From contig NZ_CP031969.1 of the NCBI RefSeq assembly GCF_003443735.1, positions 4,278,001 through 4,342,000 on the forward strand: a stretch of DNA of 64,000 nucleotides, in the 5' to 3' direction. This document shows, in pieces, positions 23,886 through 33,156 of the stretch. A program made the position numbers and the translations under genes. Position 1 is the stretch's first letter, and each line of letters opens with the position of its first letter. The DNA comes from Streptomyces sp. CC0208. GTDB lineage: Bacteria > Actinomycetota > Actinomycetes > Streptomycetales > Streptomycetaceae. The notes under the pieces were generated by a model, which was not told the DNA's origin, searched no databases, and worked only from the letters and a program-made list of their open reading frames with translations.

Positions 23886-25229
23886 CTAGGAGAGGACTCC
23901 GGCGCCCGTGGTCGTCGCCAGCGACGCCGGCAGGTTCTTCCCGGAGGTCTCCAGGCCCGCTGTCAGGGTCGGGGTCCAGTTCACGCTCGTCTTCAGGTCC
24001 TTCGAGGAGGCGGCGTTGTAAGCGGCCACCAGGTCGGTCGTCGTGCCGTTGACGAGGTTGCCGGAGCCCGCGATCGCGCCCGTGCCGTCGCCGGACAGCA
24101 GCTTGGAGACCTTCACGCTCGACGGGACCGTCCAGTAGTTGTTCGCGGCGACGACCTGGGCCTTGGCGCGGGAGTTGATGCTGTACTGCACCGCGTAGCC
24201 GTTCAGGGTCGTCACGTCGTAGTAGTTGTTGTAGATGTGGATCTGGCCGACGCGGGACAGCGGCGCCCGCTGGACGATGCCCTTCCACACGTTGTGGTGG
24301 ATCGAGACCCGCAGCTTGCCGCTCGGCTCGCTGTCGCTGCTGCCGATCAGCATCGTCTTGTCGTGGTTGGTGAACCGGTTGCGCGAGACGGTCACCAGGT
24401 CCGAGCTCTTGGTGATGTCCAGCGCCCCGTCGTGGATCTGGTACTCACGGCCGTAGTACTTCGGGTTGGCGGAGTCCAGGTGCGGCGCGTCCGTGAAGGT
24501 GTTGTGGTCCGCCCAGACGTGGGTGGCGCCGCGCAGGGTCACCGAGTCGTAGTTCGAGTTCCAGTTGCCGTCGTCGCCGTCCGTGGGGTCCCACTGCGGG
24601 AAGCAGTCCTCGGTGCCGGCGAAGGTGAGGTTGCGGACGATGACGTTGTCCACGTTCTGGATCTGGAGCATGCCCCCGGAGATCCCGGCCTTCGTGCCCG
24701 GCTCTCCCACGATCGTGGTGTTCGCGGGCACCTTGAAGACGATGTTCGCGGCCTGCTTCTTCTGCGCGGCGGCGCGCGCGGTCTCCTGAGTCCCCGACGG
24801 CAGCTTCGAGCGGCCGTAGGTCGCCGGGTCGTACGCCTTCAGGTAGGAGGAGAGCGAGTAGCCCGTGCCGGACGCGTAGCCGGCGCAGGTCAGCTTCTTG
24901 CCCGCGCTGTCGGTGTTGACGTCGATCGTGCCCTTGACCTTGATGATCCGCGGGGCGGTGTCGGACGCGGACCCGAGCGCCTTCACGAGCTGTGCCCGGG
25001 TGGAGACGGTGAAGGTGTGCGCGGAGTCGGCCTTCGTGCCTCCGGTCGTGCCCGTGCCGGCGGACGCCCAACCGTCCTTCGCGGCGAGCGTCTGGTGGTA
25101 CAGGTCCACGGCCTGGGCGTTCGCGTTCATCACGACGACACCGGCACCGACGCCCGCGGCGACCACGGCAGCGGAGACGACCATGGTGCGGCGGGTGCGG
25201 AGGGACCGGCGGTGGGAGGCAGAGGCCAC
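23886..25229 (-). CDS. secreted pectate lyase (PL1 family)
   Basis: A 447-aa exported enzyme that cleaves polygalacturonate by beta-elimination. A twin-basic start (RRSLRTRRTMVVSAAVVAAGVG) leads to a signal peptide ending near ANAQAV. The parallel beta-helix core has NTTIVGEPGTKAGISGGM, NVIVRNLTFAG, the Ca-binding WNSNYDSVTLRGATHVWADHNTF (as NYDSVTLRGATHVW and DHNTF), HDGALDITKSSDLVTVSRNRF and HHNVWKG with ligand residues. The conserved ISxHHxxW-like region and RAPLSRVGQIHIYNNYY end the catalytic part. GTG 25229 follows AAGGA. Confidence 0.93.
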   Translation of the reverse strand: MASASHRRSLRTRRTMVVSAAVVAAGVGAGVVVMNANAQAVDLYHQTLAAKDGWASAGTGTTGGTKADSAHTFTVSTRAQLVKALGSASDTAPRIIKVKGTIDVNTDSAGKKLTCAGYASGTGYSLSSYLKAYDPATYGRSKLPSGTQETARAAAQKKQAANIVFKVPANTTIVGEPGTKAGISGGMLQIQNVDNVIVRNLTFAGTEDCFPQWDPTDGDDGNWNSNYDSVTLRGATHVWADHNTFTDAPHLDSANPKYYGREYQIHDGALDITKSSDLVTVSRNRFTNHDKTMLIGSSDSEPSGKLRVSIHHNVWKGIVQRAPLSRVGQIHIYNNYYDVTTLNGYAVQYSINSRAKAQVVAANNYWTVPSSVKVSKLLSGDGTGAIAGSGNLVNGTTTDLVAAYNAASSKDLKTSVNWTPTLTAGLETSGKNLPASLATTTGAGVLS

Positions 25230-25314
25230 GGGGATTCCTTACGAGCGGTGGTGGGACATGTGCGTTTCATGGAGCGCCGGTGAAGGCGCTTCCGCCCTCA
25301 AGTAGCCGCCGGAA

Positions 25315-25884
25315 TCAGGGAGGTTGCCGGGTGCGCCAATTTCTTTCCGCACCCGTCCCGCTGCCCGCCCAGGTGAACTGACCGCGCCGGAACGTCTGTT
25401 CAGAAGACCCCGTCGAATCCGCCCGTCCGCCGAACGGTCCGCCGTCCGGCCCGTGCTGGTGGAACCCCTCGGGCAGACCGTCGGACAACGCGTCGGCGAG
25501 CAGCATGCCGCCCGCGCCCGCCGCACCGGCCACCAGCCCTGTCTTCCACCACGGCCCGCTGTACCAGCCGCCCAGCACGAGCCGGCCGCCGGCGACACCG
25601 CCCGGGTAGTAGTAAGTACGGCGTCGCCCTGCCGGGACGGTCGGAGACGGCGTACGTCCGGCCGCCCACCACCATCCGGCCGCACCGGGCCGTGACGGCA
25701 GACGTGCCGAGGTCCGGCAGGGCGGGGCCGGGGTCGAGGCCGAGCGCGGCCCGGTACCGCTCGTCCGCGTCGGCCAGCGCCTGGCCCGCGGCCTGTCACC
25801 GCCCGCGTCCAGCGTGGACAGGCTCCCGCCGAGCACCCCGGTGACGTCCTGCTCGGCGACGGCTTCACGGTCCGCCATGACCAC
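25315..25884 (-). pseudogene. frameshifted hypothetical gene
   Basis: Three frames on the minus strand take turns to read like one protein. One gives ADREAVAEQDVTGVLGGSL and LSTLDAGGD. The second gives ALADADERYRAALGLDPG and GRMVVGGRTYAVSDRPG. The third gives YYYPGGVAGGRLVLGGWYSG and WWKTGLVAGAAGAGGMLLAD up to a stop at 25315. The switch near 25612 looks like one extra T before three TAC codons. A second shift lies near 25800. The intact product would be a roughly 190-aa protein of unknown family with a hydrophobic Gly-rich stretch. Confidence 0.5.
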
Positions 25885-26077
25885 GAGGCCGACCGGCTGG
25901 GCCCGCCGGCGTCGTGGTCCTCACCGGCACGACGACCGGCGCCGCCCGCCTGGTCGCCTCCGGTCTGCCCGACTCGGGGCTCGCCGTGGACCGCCGCTTC
26001 CCGGCAGGGAGGGAGCTCCAGGGCAACGGGCCTCATCGCGGCCGCCGGCGGCACGCCCCTCGTGCGTGTTCACGGCG

Positions 26078-26980
26078 TCACATCGACGTACCGTCGTTCG
26101 TCGCGTCCGGGGCGACGCCCATCGTGATCGAGCCGATGACGCCCTTGGCGATGTTCTTCTTGTTGTACTTCAGCTTGAGCAGGCCGCCGGTGGTGCCGCT
26201 CTGGTCGTAGATCGTGTCCTCGGTGAGCGTGGTGCGCTCGGTGGTGCTGGTGGAGTACGGCTCGACCTCGGCGGAGGCCAGGACGGACTCCTCGTCGAAG
26301 AAGAACTGGCCGGTGTGGCAGGTGTGCCCGCCCTCGTAACCGGCGTCGGTCCACTCGCCGTCCACGTGCACCTTCGTGTGGATGTGCACAGTGCGGCCCC
26401 GGTACCAGCCGGGGAAGATCGTCCTGAAGGTGACCCGGCCCTGCCGGTCGGTCCTCCAGGTGCCGCGCAGATACCGCTCGTCGTCGGTGGGCTCCTCGTG
26501 GACGCCACCGCCGGTGCCCCCGGTCGGCGCCCCCGTCGGGGGCTCACCCGTCGGGGGCGCACCCGTCGGGGCGGTGCCGCCGCCACCGGTCGACAGGCTC
26601 TCGTAGCCCGAGTAGATGCCGAGCGCGTCGCAGTGCCAGATGTCCACGGCCGCGTCACGGATCGGCTTGCAGGTCTCGGAGTCGATCACCTTGAGGCTGA
26701 GGGTGAGCGGGATGCCCTCCTTGTCCTCGGTGATGTCCCGGCGGATCTTGTCCGCGTCGATGTAATACGGCCCCTCGGTGGTCTCCGAGGTGAGCTTGTA
26801 GCAGGCCTCCGAAGCGGTTGAGCTGCTGCTCGCGGAGGCGGCCGTGCTCGTCTCGCCCGCGAAGGCGCCCGACGCGGCAAGGGTGCCCGCCGCACCGACC
26901 GCCACGGCCGCGCCCGCTCCGGCCACGACGACCTTGCGCCGCGTCAGGTCCTTCTTGTGTTTCGCCTGGTTTCCCGTCAT
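26078..26980 (-). CDS. secreted intradiol-ring-cleavage dioxygenase-like protein
   Basis: A 300-aa exported protein with a twin-arginine-like start (DLTRRKVVVAGAGAAVAVG). The intradiol fold has SETTEGPYYIDADKIRRDI, an IWHCDALGIYSGY strand, DERYLRGTWRTDRQGRVTF and FPGWYRGRTVHIHTKVH. The last provides a Tyr and two His of the Fe(III) site. A Gly/Pro/Thr-rich insert (residues 128-160) interrupts the domain. Such enzymes cleave catechols; extracellular members may attack aromatic plant or soil compounds. A paralogue lies at 36136. The upstream gap holds TGTGG-TTT-CCACA. Confidence 0.88.
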   Translation of the reverse strand: MTGNQAKHKKDLTRRKVVVAGAGAAVAVGAAGTLAASGAFAGETSTAASASSSSTASEACYKLTSETTEGPYYIDADKIRRDITEDKEGIPLTLSLKVIDSETCKPIRDAAVDIWHCDALGIYSGYESLSTGGGGTAPTGAPPTGEPPTGAPTGGTGGGVHEEPTDDERYLRGTWRTDRQGRVTFRTIFPGWYRGRTVHIHTKVHVDGEWTDAGYEGGHTCHTGQFFFDEESVLASAEVEPYSTSTTERTTLTEDTIYDQSGTTGGLLKLKYNKKNIAKGVIGSITMGVAPDATNDGTSM

Positions 26981-27027
26981 GGACAGGGAAGTTAGGTAAG
27001 AAGGCTGTCATCCACGTGGGAGCGGAC

Positions 27028-27040
27028 TGTGGTTTCCACA
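27028..27040. promoter_or_regulatory. short palindrome upstream of the intradiol dioxygenase
   Basis: TGTGG-TTT-CCACA lies 48 bases before the dioxygenase start and just outside the aspS terminator. It is a candidate operator only. Confidence 0.35.
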
Positions 27041-27050
27041 CGACAGCAGA

Positions 27051-27082
27051 GTGGCCCGGAACCGACGTCGGTTCCGGGCCAC
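27051..27082. terminator. aspS terminator
   Basis: GTGGCCCGGAACC and its perfect inverse flank a six-base loop, 17 bases past the aspS stop codon. The mRNA hairpin is long and GC-rich with no required U-tract. Confidence 0.85.
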
Positions 27083-27098
27083 CTCTTCAGCTCATCGG

Positions 27099-28862
27099 CT
27101 ACTTCGGCTGCGGCTTGCGCACCGACAGGTGCAGCTCCCTCAGCCGGGCCTCCTCCAGCTCCGTCGGCGCGCCCATCATCAGGTCCTGGGCGTTGCCGTT
27201 GAGCGGGAAGGAGATGGTCTCGCGGATGTTGGGCTCGTCCGCGAGGAGCATGACGATGCGGTCGACACCGGGGGCGATGCCGCCGTGCGGCGGGGCGCCG
27301 AAGCGGAACGCGCGCAGCATGCCCGCGAACTTCTCCTCGACGGTCTCCCGGTCGTAGCCCGCGATCTCGAAGGCCTTCAGCATGATGTCGGGCTCGTGGT
27401 TCCGGATCGCGCCGGAGGACAGCTCGACGCCGTTGCAGACGATGTCGTACTGCCAGCCCAGGATGTCCAGCGGGTCCTGGGTCTCCAGGGCCTCCAGACC
27501 GCCCTGCGGCATGGAGAACGGGTTGTGCGAGAAGTCGATCGCCCCGGTCTCCTCGTCCTTCTCGTACATCGGGAAGTCGACGATCCAGCAGAACCGGAAG
27601 ACGTTCTCCTCGAAGTGCCCGGCACGCTTGGCGGCCTCGACCCGCACCGCGCCCATGATCTTCGAGACCTCGTCGAACTCGCCCGCGCCGAAGAAGACGG
27701 CGTGACCGGCGGCCAGCAACAGGCGCTTGGTCAGCTCGGCGACGTTCTCCTCGGTGAGGAACTTCGCGATCGGGCCGGACAGCGACCCGTCCTCGGCCAC
27801 ACGGACCCAGGCCAGGCCCTTGGCGCCCTGGGAGACCGCGAAGTCACCGAGCTGGTCGAAGAACTTCCGGGGCTGCGCGGAGACGTCCGGCACCGCCAGC
27901 GCCCGCACGTGCTTACCGGCGAACGCCTTGAACTCCGAGCCCTCGAAGACATCGGTGATGTCGACGAGCTCCAGCTGAGCCCGCAGGTCCGGCTTGTCGG
28001 AGCCGTACTTCAGCATCGCCTCACGGAACGGGATCCGCGGGAACGGCGAGGTGACGTGGCGGCCGTTGCCGAACTCCTCGAACAGCTCGGTCATGAGCTT
28101 CTCGATCGGCTGGAAGACGTCCTCCTGCTCGACGAAGCTCATCTCGACGTCGAGCTGGTAGAACTCGCCCGGCGAACGGTCCGCGCGCGCGTCCTCGTCA
28201 CGGAAACAGGGCGCGATCTGGAAGTAGCGGTCGAAGCCGGAGATCATCAGCAGCTGCTTGAACTGCTGCGGCGCCTGCGGGAGGGCGTAGAACTTGCCCG
28301 GGTTCAGACGGGAGGGGACCACGAAGTCACGGGCGCCCTCGGGAGAGGTCGCGGACAGGATCGGCGTGGCCATCTCGTTGAAACCGAGGGCGACCATCTT
28401 CGAGCGGATCGAGGCGATCACCGACGACCGCAGCATGATGTTCTTGTGCATGCGCTCGCGGCGCAGGTCGAGGAAGCGGTACTCCAGACGCCGCTCCTCG
28501 TTGACCCCGTCCTCGGTGTTGATCGTGAACGGCAGCGGGGCGGCCGCACCGAGCAGCTCGACCTCGCCTACCTCGACCTCGACCTCACCGGTGGGCAGGT
28601 CCGGGTTGACGTTCTCGGTGCCACGGGAGACGACCTTGCCGTCGACGCGGACCGTGGACTCCTTGGTCAGCTTGTCGAGGGCCTCGTACGCGGGCGTACC
28701 GGGACGGGCGACCAACTGCGTGATGCCGTAGTGGTCACGCAGATCGATGAAGAGGATGCCGCCCAGGTCGCGCCGATTGTGCAGCCAGCCACTCAGCCGG
28801 ACGTCGGTGCCGACGTCAGAGGAGCGGAGCTCGCCGCAGGTGTGGGACCTGTACCGATGCAT
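27099..28862 (-). CDS. aspS: aspartyl-tRNA synthetase (bacterial type)
   Basis: A 587-aa class II synthetase. It has an N-terminal OB fold (VRLSGWLHNRRDLGGILFIDLRD as GWLHNRRDLGG and FIDLRDHYG), motif 2 around FRDEDARADRSPGEFYQLDVEMSF (as CFRDEDARADR and EFYQLDVEMSF), a GAD insertion domain around 280-420, and motif 3 with GIAPGVDRIVMLLADEP. The GAD domain and length mark the bacterial form. It may also charge tRNA-Asn if asparagine is made by amidation; that cannot be seen here. A parS site lies 35 bases upstream of the start. Confidence 0.97.
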   Translation of the reverse strand: MHRYRSHTCGELRSSDVGTDVRLSGWLHNRRDLGGILFIDLRDHYGITQLVARPGTPAYEALDKLTKESTVRVDGKVVSRGTENVNPDLPTGEVEVEVGEVELLGAAAPLPFTINTEDGVNEERRLEYRFLDLRRERMHKNIMLRSSVIASIRSKMVALGFNEMATPILSATSPEGARDFVVPSRLNPGKFYALPQAPQQFKQLLMISGFDRYFQIAPCFRDEDARADRSPGEFYQLDVEMSFVEQEDVFQPIEKLMTELFEEFGNGRHVTSPFPRIPFREAMLKYGSDKPDLRAQLELVDITDVFEGSEFKAFAGKHVRALAVPDVSAQPRKFFDQLGDFAVSQGAKGLAWVRVAEDGSLSGPIAKFLTEENVAELTKRLLLAAGHAVFFGAGEFDEVSKIMGAVRVEAAKRAGHFEENVFRFCWIVDFPMYEKDEETGAIDFSHNPFSMPQGGLEALETQDPLDILGWQYDIVCNGVELSSGAIRNHEPDIMLKAFEIAGYDRETVEEKFAGMLRAFRFGAPPHGGIAPGVDRIVMLLADEPNIRETISFPLNGNAQDLMMGAPTELEEARLRELHLSVRKPQPK

Positions 28863-28896
28863 CGTCGTTCATCCAGCCTTCGCGGATCGGGGAGGT

Positions 28897-28910
28897 GTTT
28901 CACGTGAAAC
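28897..28910. promoter_or_regulatory. parS: parS centromere site
   Basis: GTTTCACGTGAAAC is a perfect 14-bp palindrome identical to the ParB-binding site used in Streptomyces and other bacteria. It lies between aspS and the divergent SpoIIE-type phosphatase, outside both coding regions. Confidence 0.93.
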
Positions 28911-28994
28911 AGCTCCCAGCCTACCGGGGACCCCGAGATCGCCTCCCCACCATTACGACTCGGCCAACAGTGGCACTCCCGGATCTCCTGTTCT

Positions 28995-29000
28995 TAAAGT
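28995..29000 (+). promoter_or_regulatory. -10 box for leaderless phosphatase mRNA
   Basis: TAAAGT ends seven bases before the ATG at 29007 and there is no ribosome site, fitting a transcript that begins at the start codon. Confidence 0.5.
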
Positions 29001-29006
29001 GGGGCA

Positions 29007-31151
29007 ATGCGCACTGGTGAGCCCTTGCCCGCCGTGGGGGAGGTTCTCACCGCCCTCGCGACCGGCCTGTGGCACTGGGACACCGCCACCGAACTGGTCA
29101 CCGTCGACGCGGAGGCGGCTCGGCTGCTCGGGCTGCCCGCCGAGCGGACCACCCTCACGGAAGCCCAGGCCCGGGCTCGTCTGCACCCGGTCGACTGGAA
29201 CGAGATCATCAGCGTCGTCGGACTCGCCGTCGCCGAGGACACGCTCGCCGAGGTCCGCATCAGGATCATGGACGAGCGGGGCCATGTGACCCGTACCGTG
29301 CGCAGCCGCTCCAAGCCGTCGTACGACGCGGACAAGAAGTCGTTCCGGCTCATCGGCACCCTCCAGGAGGTCACCGAGCCGACCCCCGGCACCCCCGCCG
29401 GACGCACCGCCGTCACCGGTGACTGGCGCCGCTCCCGCGAGGCCTTCCTGCTGGACGCGGGCCGCGCCCTGGCCGAGGCCCGCTCCACCGCCGAGGTGCT
29501 TCGGGTGGCCGCGGGCCTGTCCATGCCCGGCTTCAGCCCCGACGGCCTGGCCGTCTTCGGCGTCGAGGGCGACCGCCTGACGATCATCGGCCATCACGGG
29601 CAGCAGCCCGGTGACGAGAGCCCCTTCTCCCACATGTCCCTGGAGACGGACTACCCGGCCGCCGAGGTCGTGCGCACCGGCCGCGCCGTCTATCTCTCCA
29701 GCCCCGAGGCCTACCGCTCCCGCTACCCGGTCACCTGGCCGCTCGCCCAGCGCTTCGACCGCCAGTCCTGGGCATTCCTGCCCCTGACGGTGGCCGGCCG
29801 CACGATGGGCGCGTGGATGGCGGGCTTCGCCTACCCGGTCGCGTTCACACCCGACGAACGCTCGGTCCTCACCACGGTGGCACGCATGCTGGCCCAGGCC
29901 CTGTCCCGCGCGGGCCTGGCCGAGTCGGAGCGCGAGCTGACCGACGGCCTCCAGCGCTCGATGCTCCCCACCCTGGGCCCGGAGATACCGGGCATGACCG
30001 TCGCCGCCCGCTACGTCCCCACCGGCGGCGGCCTCCAGGTCGGCGGCGACTGGTACGACATGATCCCGCTGCCCGGGGGCACCTCCCGGACGAAGCCGGG
30101 CCAAGGGCGCTTCGCCCTGGTCATCGGGGACGTCCAGGGCCACGACGTGCGAGCGGCGGGCCTGATGGGCCAGCTCCGCATCGCCCTGCGCGCCTACGCC
30201 GCCGAGGGCCACCGCCCCGACGCGGTCCTCTCCCGCGCCTCACGCTTCCTCAACGGCATGGCGTACGGCGTCGACGACGCCTCCGACACGCGCTTCGCGA
30301 CCTGCCTGTACGTCGAGGCCGACCCGGTGACCGGCGTCCTGGAGGTGGCGCGGGCCGGACATCCCGACCCGGCGATCCGCATGACCGACGGCACGGTCCT
30401 GGCCCGCCGCACGCAGGGCGGTCTCCCGCTCGGCATCGACCCGGACGCCGACTACCCCACCACCCGGATCACCCTGGAGCCCGGCGAGACGCTGATGCTG
30501 TGCACCGACGGGCTGATCGAGACCGGCGGCCACGACTTCGAGACCGGCTGGAAGCGCATCCGCGCCATCCTGGAGACCCACGAGGGCGACCTGGAGGAAC
30601 TCGCCGACGCGCTGATCCAGGCCGTCCACGGCCCCTCCTCCCACCACACCACCGGGCCCCTCGCCGACCGCCGCGAGGACGACATAGCGGTCCTGCTCCT
30701 GCACCGGCAGGGAGAGGGCGTCGACCCGGCCGCCGCAGCGCCCACGGTCCGCCGCACGATGCTCTCGGTGGCCCAGGCGGAACCCGAACGGGTCGCGGTC
30801 GCCCGCCAGCAGCTCCGCGAACTGCTGCACGACTGGCCCTCCGCCGACCAGGTCGACTCCGCGGTCCTCCTGCTCTCCGAGACACTCACCAACGTCCTCG
30901 TCCACACCGACGCGGACGCTCTGCTCCTCGCGGAGGTACGCGGCGAGCCGGGCGAACGCCGGATGCGCATCGAGGTCACCGACACCAGCGACGACCTCCC
31001 CCACAAACGCCGCCCCGGCGAACTGGCCTCCTCGGGCCGCGGCCTGATGCTGATCGAACTACTGGCGGACGCGTGGGGGGTCGACCCCCAGGGCGAGGGC
31101 AAGAGCATCTGGTTCGAGCTGTACGAGTCCTCGGGCGAGCCCTCCGCCTAG
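29007..31151 (+). CDS. PAS-GAF-SpoIIE phosphatase-HATPase signalling protein
   Basis: A 714-aa cytoplasmic regulator. A PAS-like domain covers residues 10-115 (GLWHWDTATELVTVDAEAARLLGLP). A GAF domain covers about 145-300. A PP2C/SpoIIE phosphatase core covers 325-570 (VGGDWYDMIPLPGG, FALVIGDVQGHDVRAAGLM, TDGLIETGGHD, RREDDIAVLLL). An RsbW-like HATPase covers 580-710 (LSETLTNVLVHTDADALLL, SSGRGLMLIELLADAWG). The fused phosphatase and kinase suggest it sets an anti-anti-sigma switch. No partner is adjacent. Confidence 0.93.
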   Translation: MRTGEPLPAVGEVLTALATGLWHWDTATELVTVDAEAARLLGLPAERTTLTEAQARARLHPVDWNEIISVVGLAVAEDTLAEVRIRIMDERGHVTRTVRSRSKPSYDADKKSFRLIGTLQEVTEPTPGTPAGRTAVTGDWRRSREAFLLDAGRALAEARSTAEVLRVAAGLSMPGFSPDGLAVFGVEGDRLTIIGHHGQQPGDESPFSHMSLETDYPAAEVVRTGRAVYLSSPEAYRSRYPVTWPLAQRFDRQSWAFLPLTVAGRTMGAWMAGFAYPVAFTPDERSVLTTVARMLAQALSRAGLAESERELTDGLQRSMLPTLGPEIPGMTVAARYVPTGGGLQVGGDWYDMIPLPGGTSRTKPGQGRFALVIGDVQGHDVRAAGLMGQLRIALRAYAAEGHRPDAVLSRASRFLNGMAYGVDDASDTRFATCLYVEADPVTGVLEVARAGHPDPAIRMTDGTVLARRTQGGLPLGIDPDADYPTTRITLEPGETLMLCTDGLIETGGHDFETGWKRIRAILETHEGDLEELADALIQAVHGPSSHHTTGPLADRREDDIAVLLLHRQGEGVDPAAAAPTVRRTMLSVAQAEPERVAVARQQLRELLHDWPSADQVDSAVLLLSETLTNVLVHTDADALLLAEVRGEPGERRMRIEVTDTSDDLPHKRRPGELASSGRGLMLIELLADAWGVDPQGEGKSIWFELYESSGEPSA

Positions 31152-31296
31152 GACAGGACAGGACAGGGCGCAGGCGTCAACACCCGGCACACCATCACCC
31201 TTTCAGGTGCGCACGGGGTGACTGGCGGCGACGGCTGGTGCACCGGCTGCACGATGTGTGCCCTGGCCGTGATCCGACCGCACGCAAGGAAGTCGC

Positions 31297-32028
31297 ATGG
31301 GCAAGCCCGCATCCCAGAAGGACCGTGGCAAGGGGTCCTCGTTCTCGCTGTCGTACGAAGGCGCCCAACGCGATCCCGCCAACCACATCACGGTGGGGAC
31401 CGGTGGATTCTCGTTCAAGGGCTCGACCAAAGCCCTGATCGCCCTCGCTGTGCTGGCCGTGGCCGGCTCGGCGGCCTATCTGGCGCTGTCCGGTCAGGGC
31501 CAGGGCGACCCGAGCGGTGCGAGCGTGGCCCCGAGCACGAGCACGAGCGCGGCCTCGGGCGGGGCTGCCGCCGCCGATGCGATGAAGTCCGACCCGCCGA
31601 CGTCCCCGACGCCGGGTGTCACCCAGGCCGCCGGCGCGGAGCCGACGGCGGTACGGACGCGCCGCAAGGTCGTCCTGCGATCCGGATCCAACGTGGACCT
31701 GGACTTCACCAACGGCCAGTCCGACATCATCTTCTCCCTGCCGGCGAACGCCGACGACGGCTACACCATCGTCGGCGAGAACGGCGACCTCGCCACCGTC
31801 AACGGCCCCGCGACCGCCGAGAGTTGCGCCGCGGCCACCGACTTCGGATTCGCCATCGACCAGAAGAACATCAGCCGGGGACTCACGGCGTGCGTGCTCA
31901 CCGACGAGAACCGGGTCGCGGCCATCACCGTCCTCGGCTGGCAGGCGGACGACGCGAACTACGCCGGCGGCCTGTCGTCCGTCACCATGGACGTCACCAC
32001 CTGGGAGAAGCCCGAAGGCGCGGCCTGA
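31297..32028 (+). CDS. membrane-anchored protein, one transmembrane segment
   Basis: A 243-aa protein. About 45 residues of basic polar sequence precede a single hydrophobic span (residues 46-64, ALIALAVLAVAGSAAYLAL). A Ser/Thr/Pro/Gly linker follows, then a folded extracellular domain of about 130 residues with two Cys (ESCAAATDF, GLTACVLTD). I do not recognise the family. The N-terminal part up to GGFSFKGSTKAL is conserved in style with other actinomycete membrane-anchored proteins. It could be a sensor or a secreted-domain anchor. Confidence 0.75.
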   Translation: MGKPASQKDRGKGSSFSLSYEGAQRDPANHITVGTGGFSFKGSTKALIALAVLAVAGSAAYLALSGQGQGDPSGASVAPSTSTSAASGGAAAADAMKSDPPTSPTPGVTQAAGAEPTAVRTRRKVVLRSGSNVDLDFTNGQSDIIFSLPANADDGYTIVGENGDLATVNGPATAESCAAATDFGFAIDQKNISRGLTACVLTDENRVAAITVLGWQADDANYAGGLSSVTMDVTTWEKPEGAA

Positions 32029-32064
32029 CGCCAAGGGGGAGAGGTCCTGTCCGTACCGGAGGAC

Positions 32065-33036
32065 CTACAGCCCGCCCTCAGTCATTCCGTGCACCGCCGG
32101 GACCGTCCCCAGACGTCCCTTCTGGAAGTCGTCGAACGCCTGCTGAAGTTCCTCACGGGTGTTCATGACGAACGGGCCGTAGTGGGCCATGGGCTCACGG
32201 ATCGGCTGTCCGCCCAGCAGGACGACCTCCATGTCCGGCGTGTGGGAGTCCTGCTTCTCGTCCGCGCGGACGGTCAGGGAGCCACCGGCGCCGAACACCG
32301 CGGTCTGGCCCAGGTGGATCGGCCGGCGCTCCGCCCCCACCGAACCGCGACCCGCCAGCACGTACGCCAGACCGTTGAAGTCCTCACGCCACGGCAGCGT
32401 GATCTCCGCACCCGGCGCCAGCGTCGCGTGGATCATCGTGATCGGCGTGTGCGTGATGCCCGGACCCTGGTGACCGTCCAGCTCACCGGCGATGACCCGG
32501 AGCAGCGAACCGCCGTCCGGCGTCGACAGCAGCTGTACGTTGCCGCCCCGGATGTCCTGGTACCGCGGCGCCATCATCTTGTCCTTGGCGGGCAGGTTCA
32601 CCCACAACTGGAGCCCGTGGAAAAGACCGCCGGACATGACGAGGGCCTCCGGCGGCGCCTCGATGTGGAGAAGACCCGAACCGGCCGTCATCCACTGGGT
32701 GTCGCCGTTGGTGATGGTGCCACCACCGCCCTGCGAGTCCTGATGATCGAAGATCCCGTCAATGATGTACGTGACGGTCTCGAAGCCGCGGTGCGGATGC
32801 CAGGGGGTCCCTTTCGGCTCACCCGGCGCGTACTCCACCTCACCCATCTGATCCATCATGATGAACGGATCCAGGTGGCGGTAATGGATTCCGGCGAACG
32901 CCCTGCGCACCGGGAATCCCTCGCCCTCGAAGCCACTCGGCGCGGTCGTCACGCCGAGGACGGGACGGGCCACCGCGTCCGCCGTCGCGGCCACGCGCGG
33001 CAGGGTCAGCGGGTTGTCGACAGTCACTGCAGGCAT
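32065..33036 (-). CDS. pirin family protein
   Basis: A 323-aa bicupin. The N-terminal cupin has the metal-binding pattern PWHPHRGFETVTYIIDGIFDHQDSQGGGG (as PHPHRGFETVTYI is seen as HPHRGFETVTYI, and GTITNGDTQWMTAGSGLLHIE). The second cupin carries LPWREDFNGLAYVLAGRG. Pirins bind Fe(II); bacterial members act as quercetinases or as redox-linked regulators. AAGGAGG precedes ATG 33036. The upstream AGTTGAGCGTTGAACT looks like a MarR-type operator. Confidence 0.93.
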   Translation of the reverse strand: MPAVTVDNPLTLPRVAATADAVARPVLGVTTAPSGFEGEGFPVRRAFAGIHYRHLDPFIMMDQMGEVEYAPGEPKGTPWHPHRGFETVTYIIDGIFDHQDSQGGGGTITNGDTQWMTAGSGLLHIEAPPEALVMSGGLFHGLQLWVNLPAKDKMMAPRYQDIRGGNVQLLSTPDGGSLLRVIAGELDGHQGPGITHTPITMIHATLAPGAEITLPWREDFNGLAYVLAGRGSVGAERRPIHLGQTAVFGAGGSLTVRADEKQDSHTPDMEVVLLGGQPIREPMAHYGPFVMNTREELQQAFDDFQKGRLGTVPAVHGMTEGGL

Positions 33037-33063
33037 GTCGGTACCTCCTTGTGGAACGAGTTT

Positions 33064-33079
33064 AGTTGAGCGTTGAACT
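33064..33079. promoter_or_regulatory. MarR-type operator-like palindrome upstream of pirin
   Basis: AGTTGAGCGTTGAACT is symmetric at 12 of 16 positions and lies 28 bases before the pirin start in an AT-richer patch. No MarR gene is present in the window, so the regulator would be elsewhere. Confidence 0.35.
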
Positions 33080-33156
33080 TTCTGCCACCTCTAACGGCAG
33101 AAGCCCGGAGGACATTCCCTCCAGGCTTCTCCAAGACCTCGCACCCCCTGAAGAGG

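Noticed and set aside
25914..26210. 98-codon plus-strand frame beginning MVLTGTTTGAARLVASG
   Set aside because: Reads tolerably for 30 residues but overlaps the dioxygenase 3' end antisense and has no ribosome site.
27051..28907. 618-codon plus-strand frame opposite aspS
   Set aside because: Pure antisense of a conserved synthetase.
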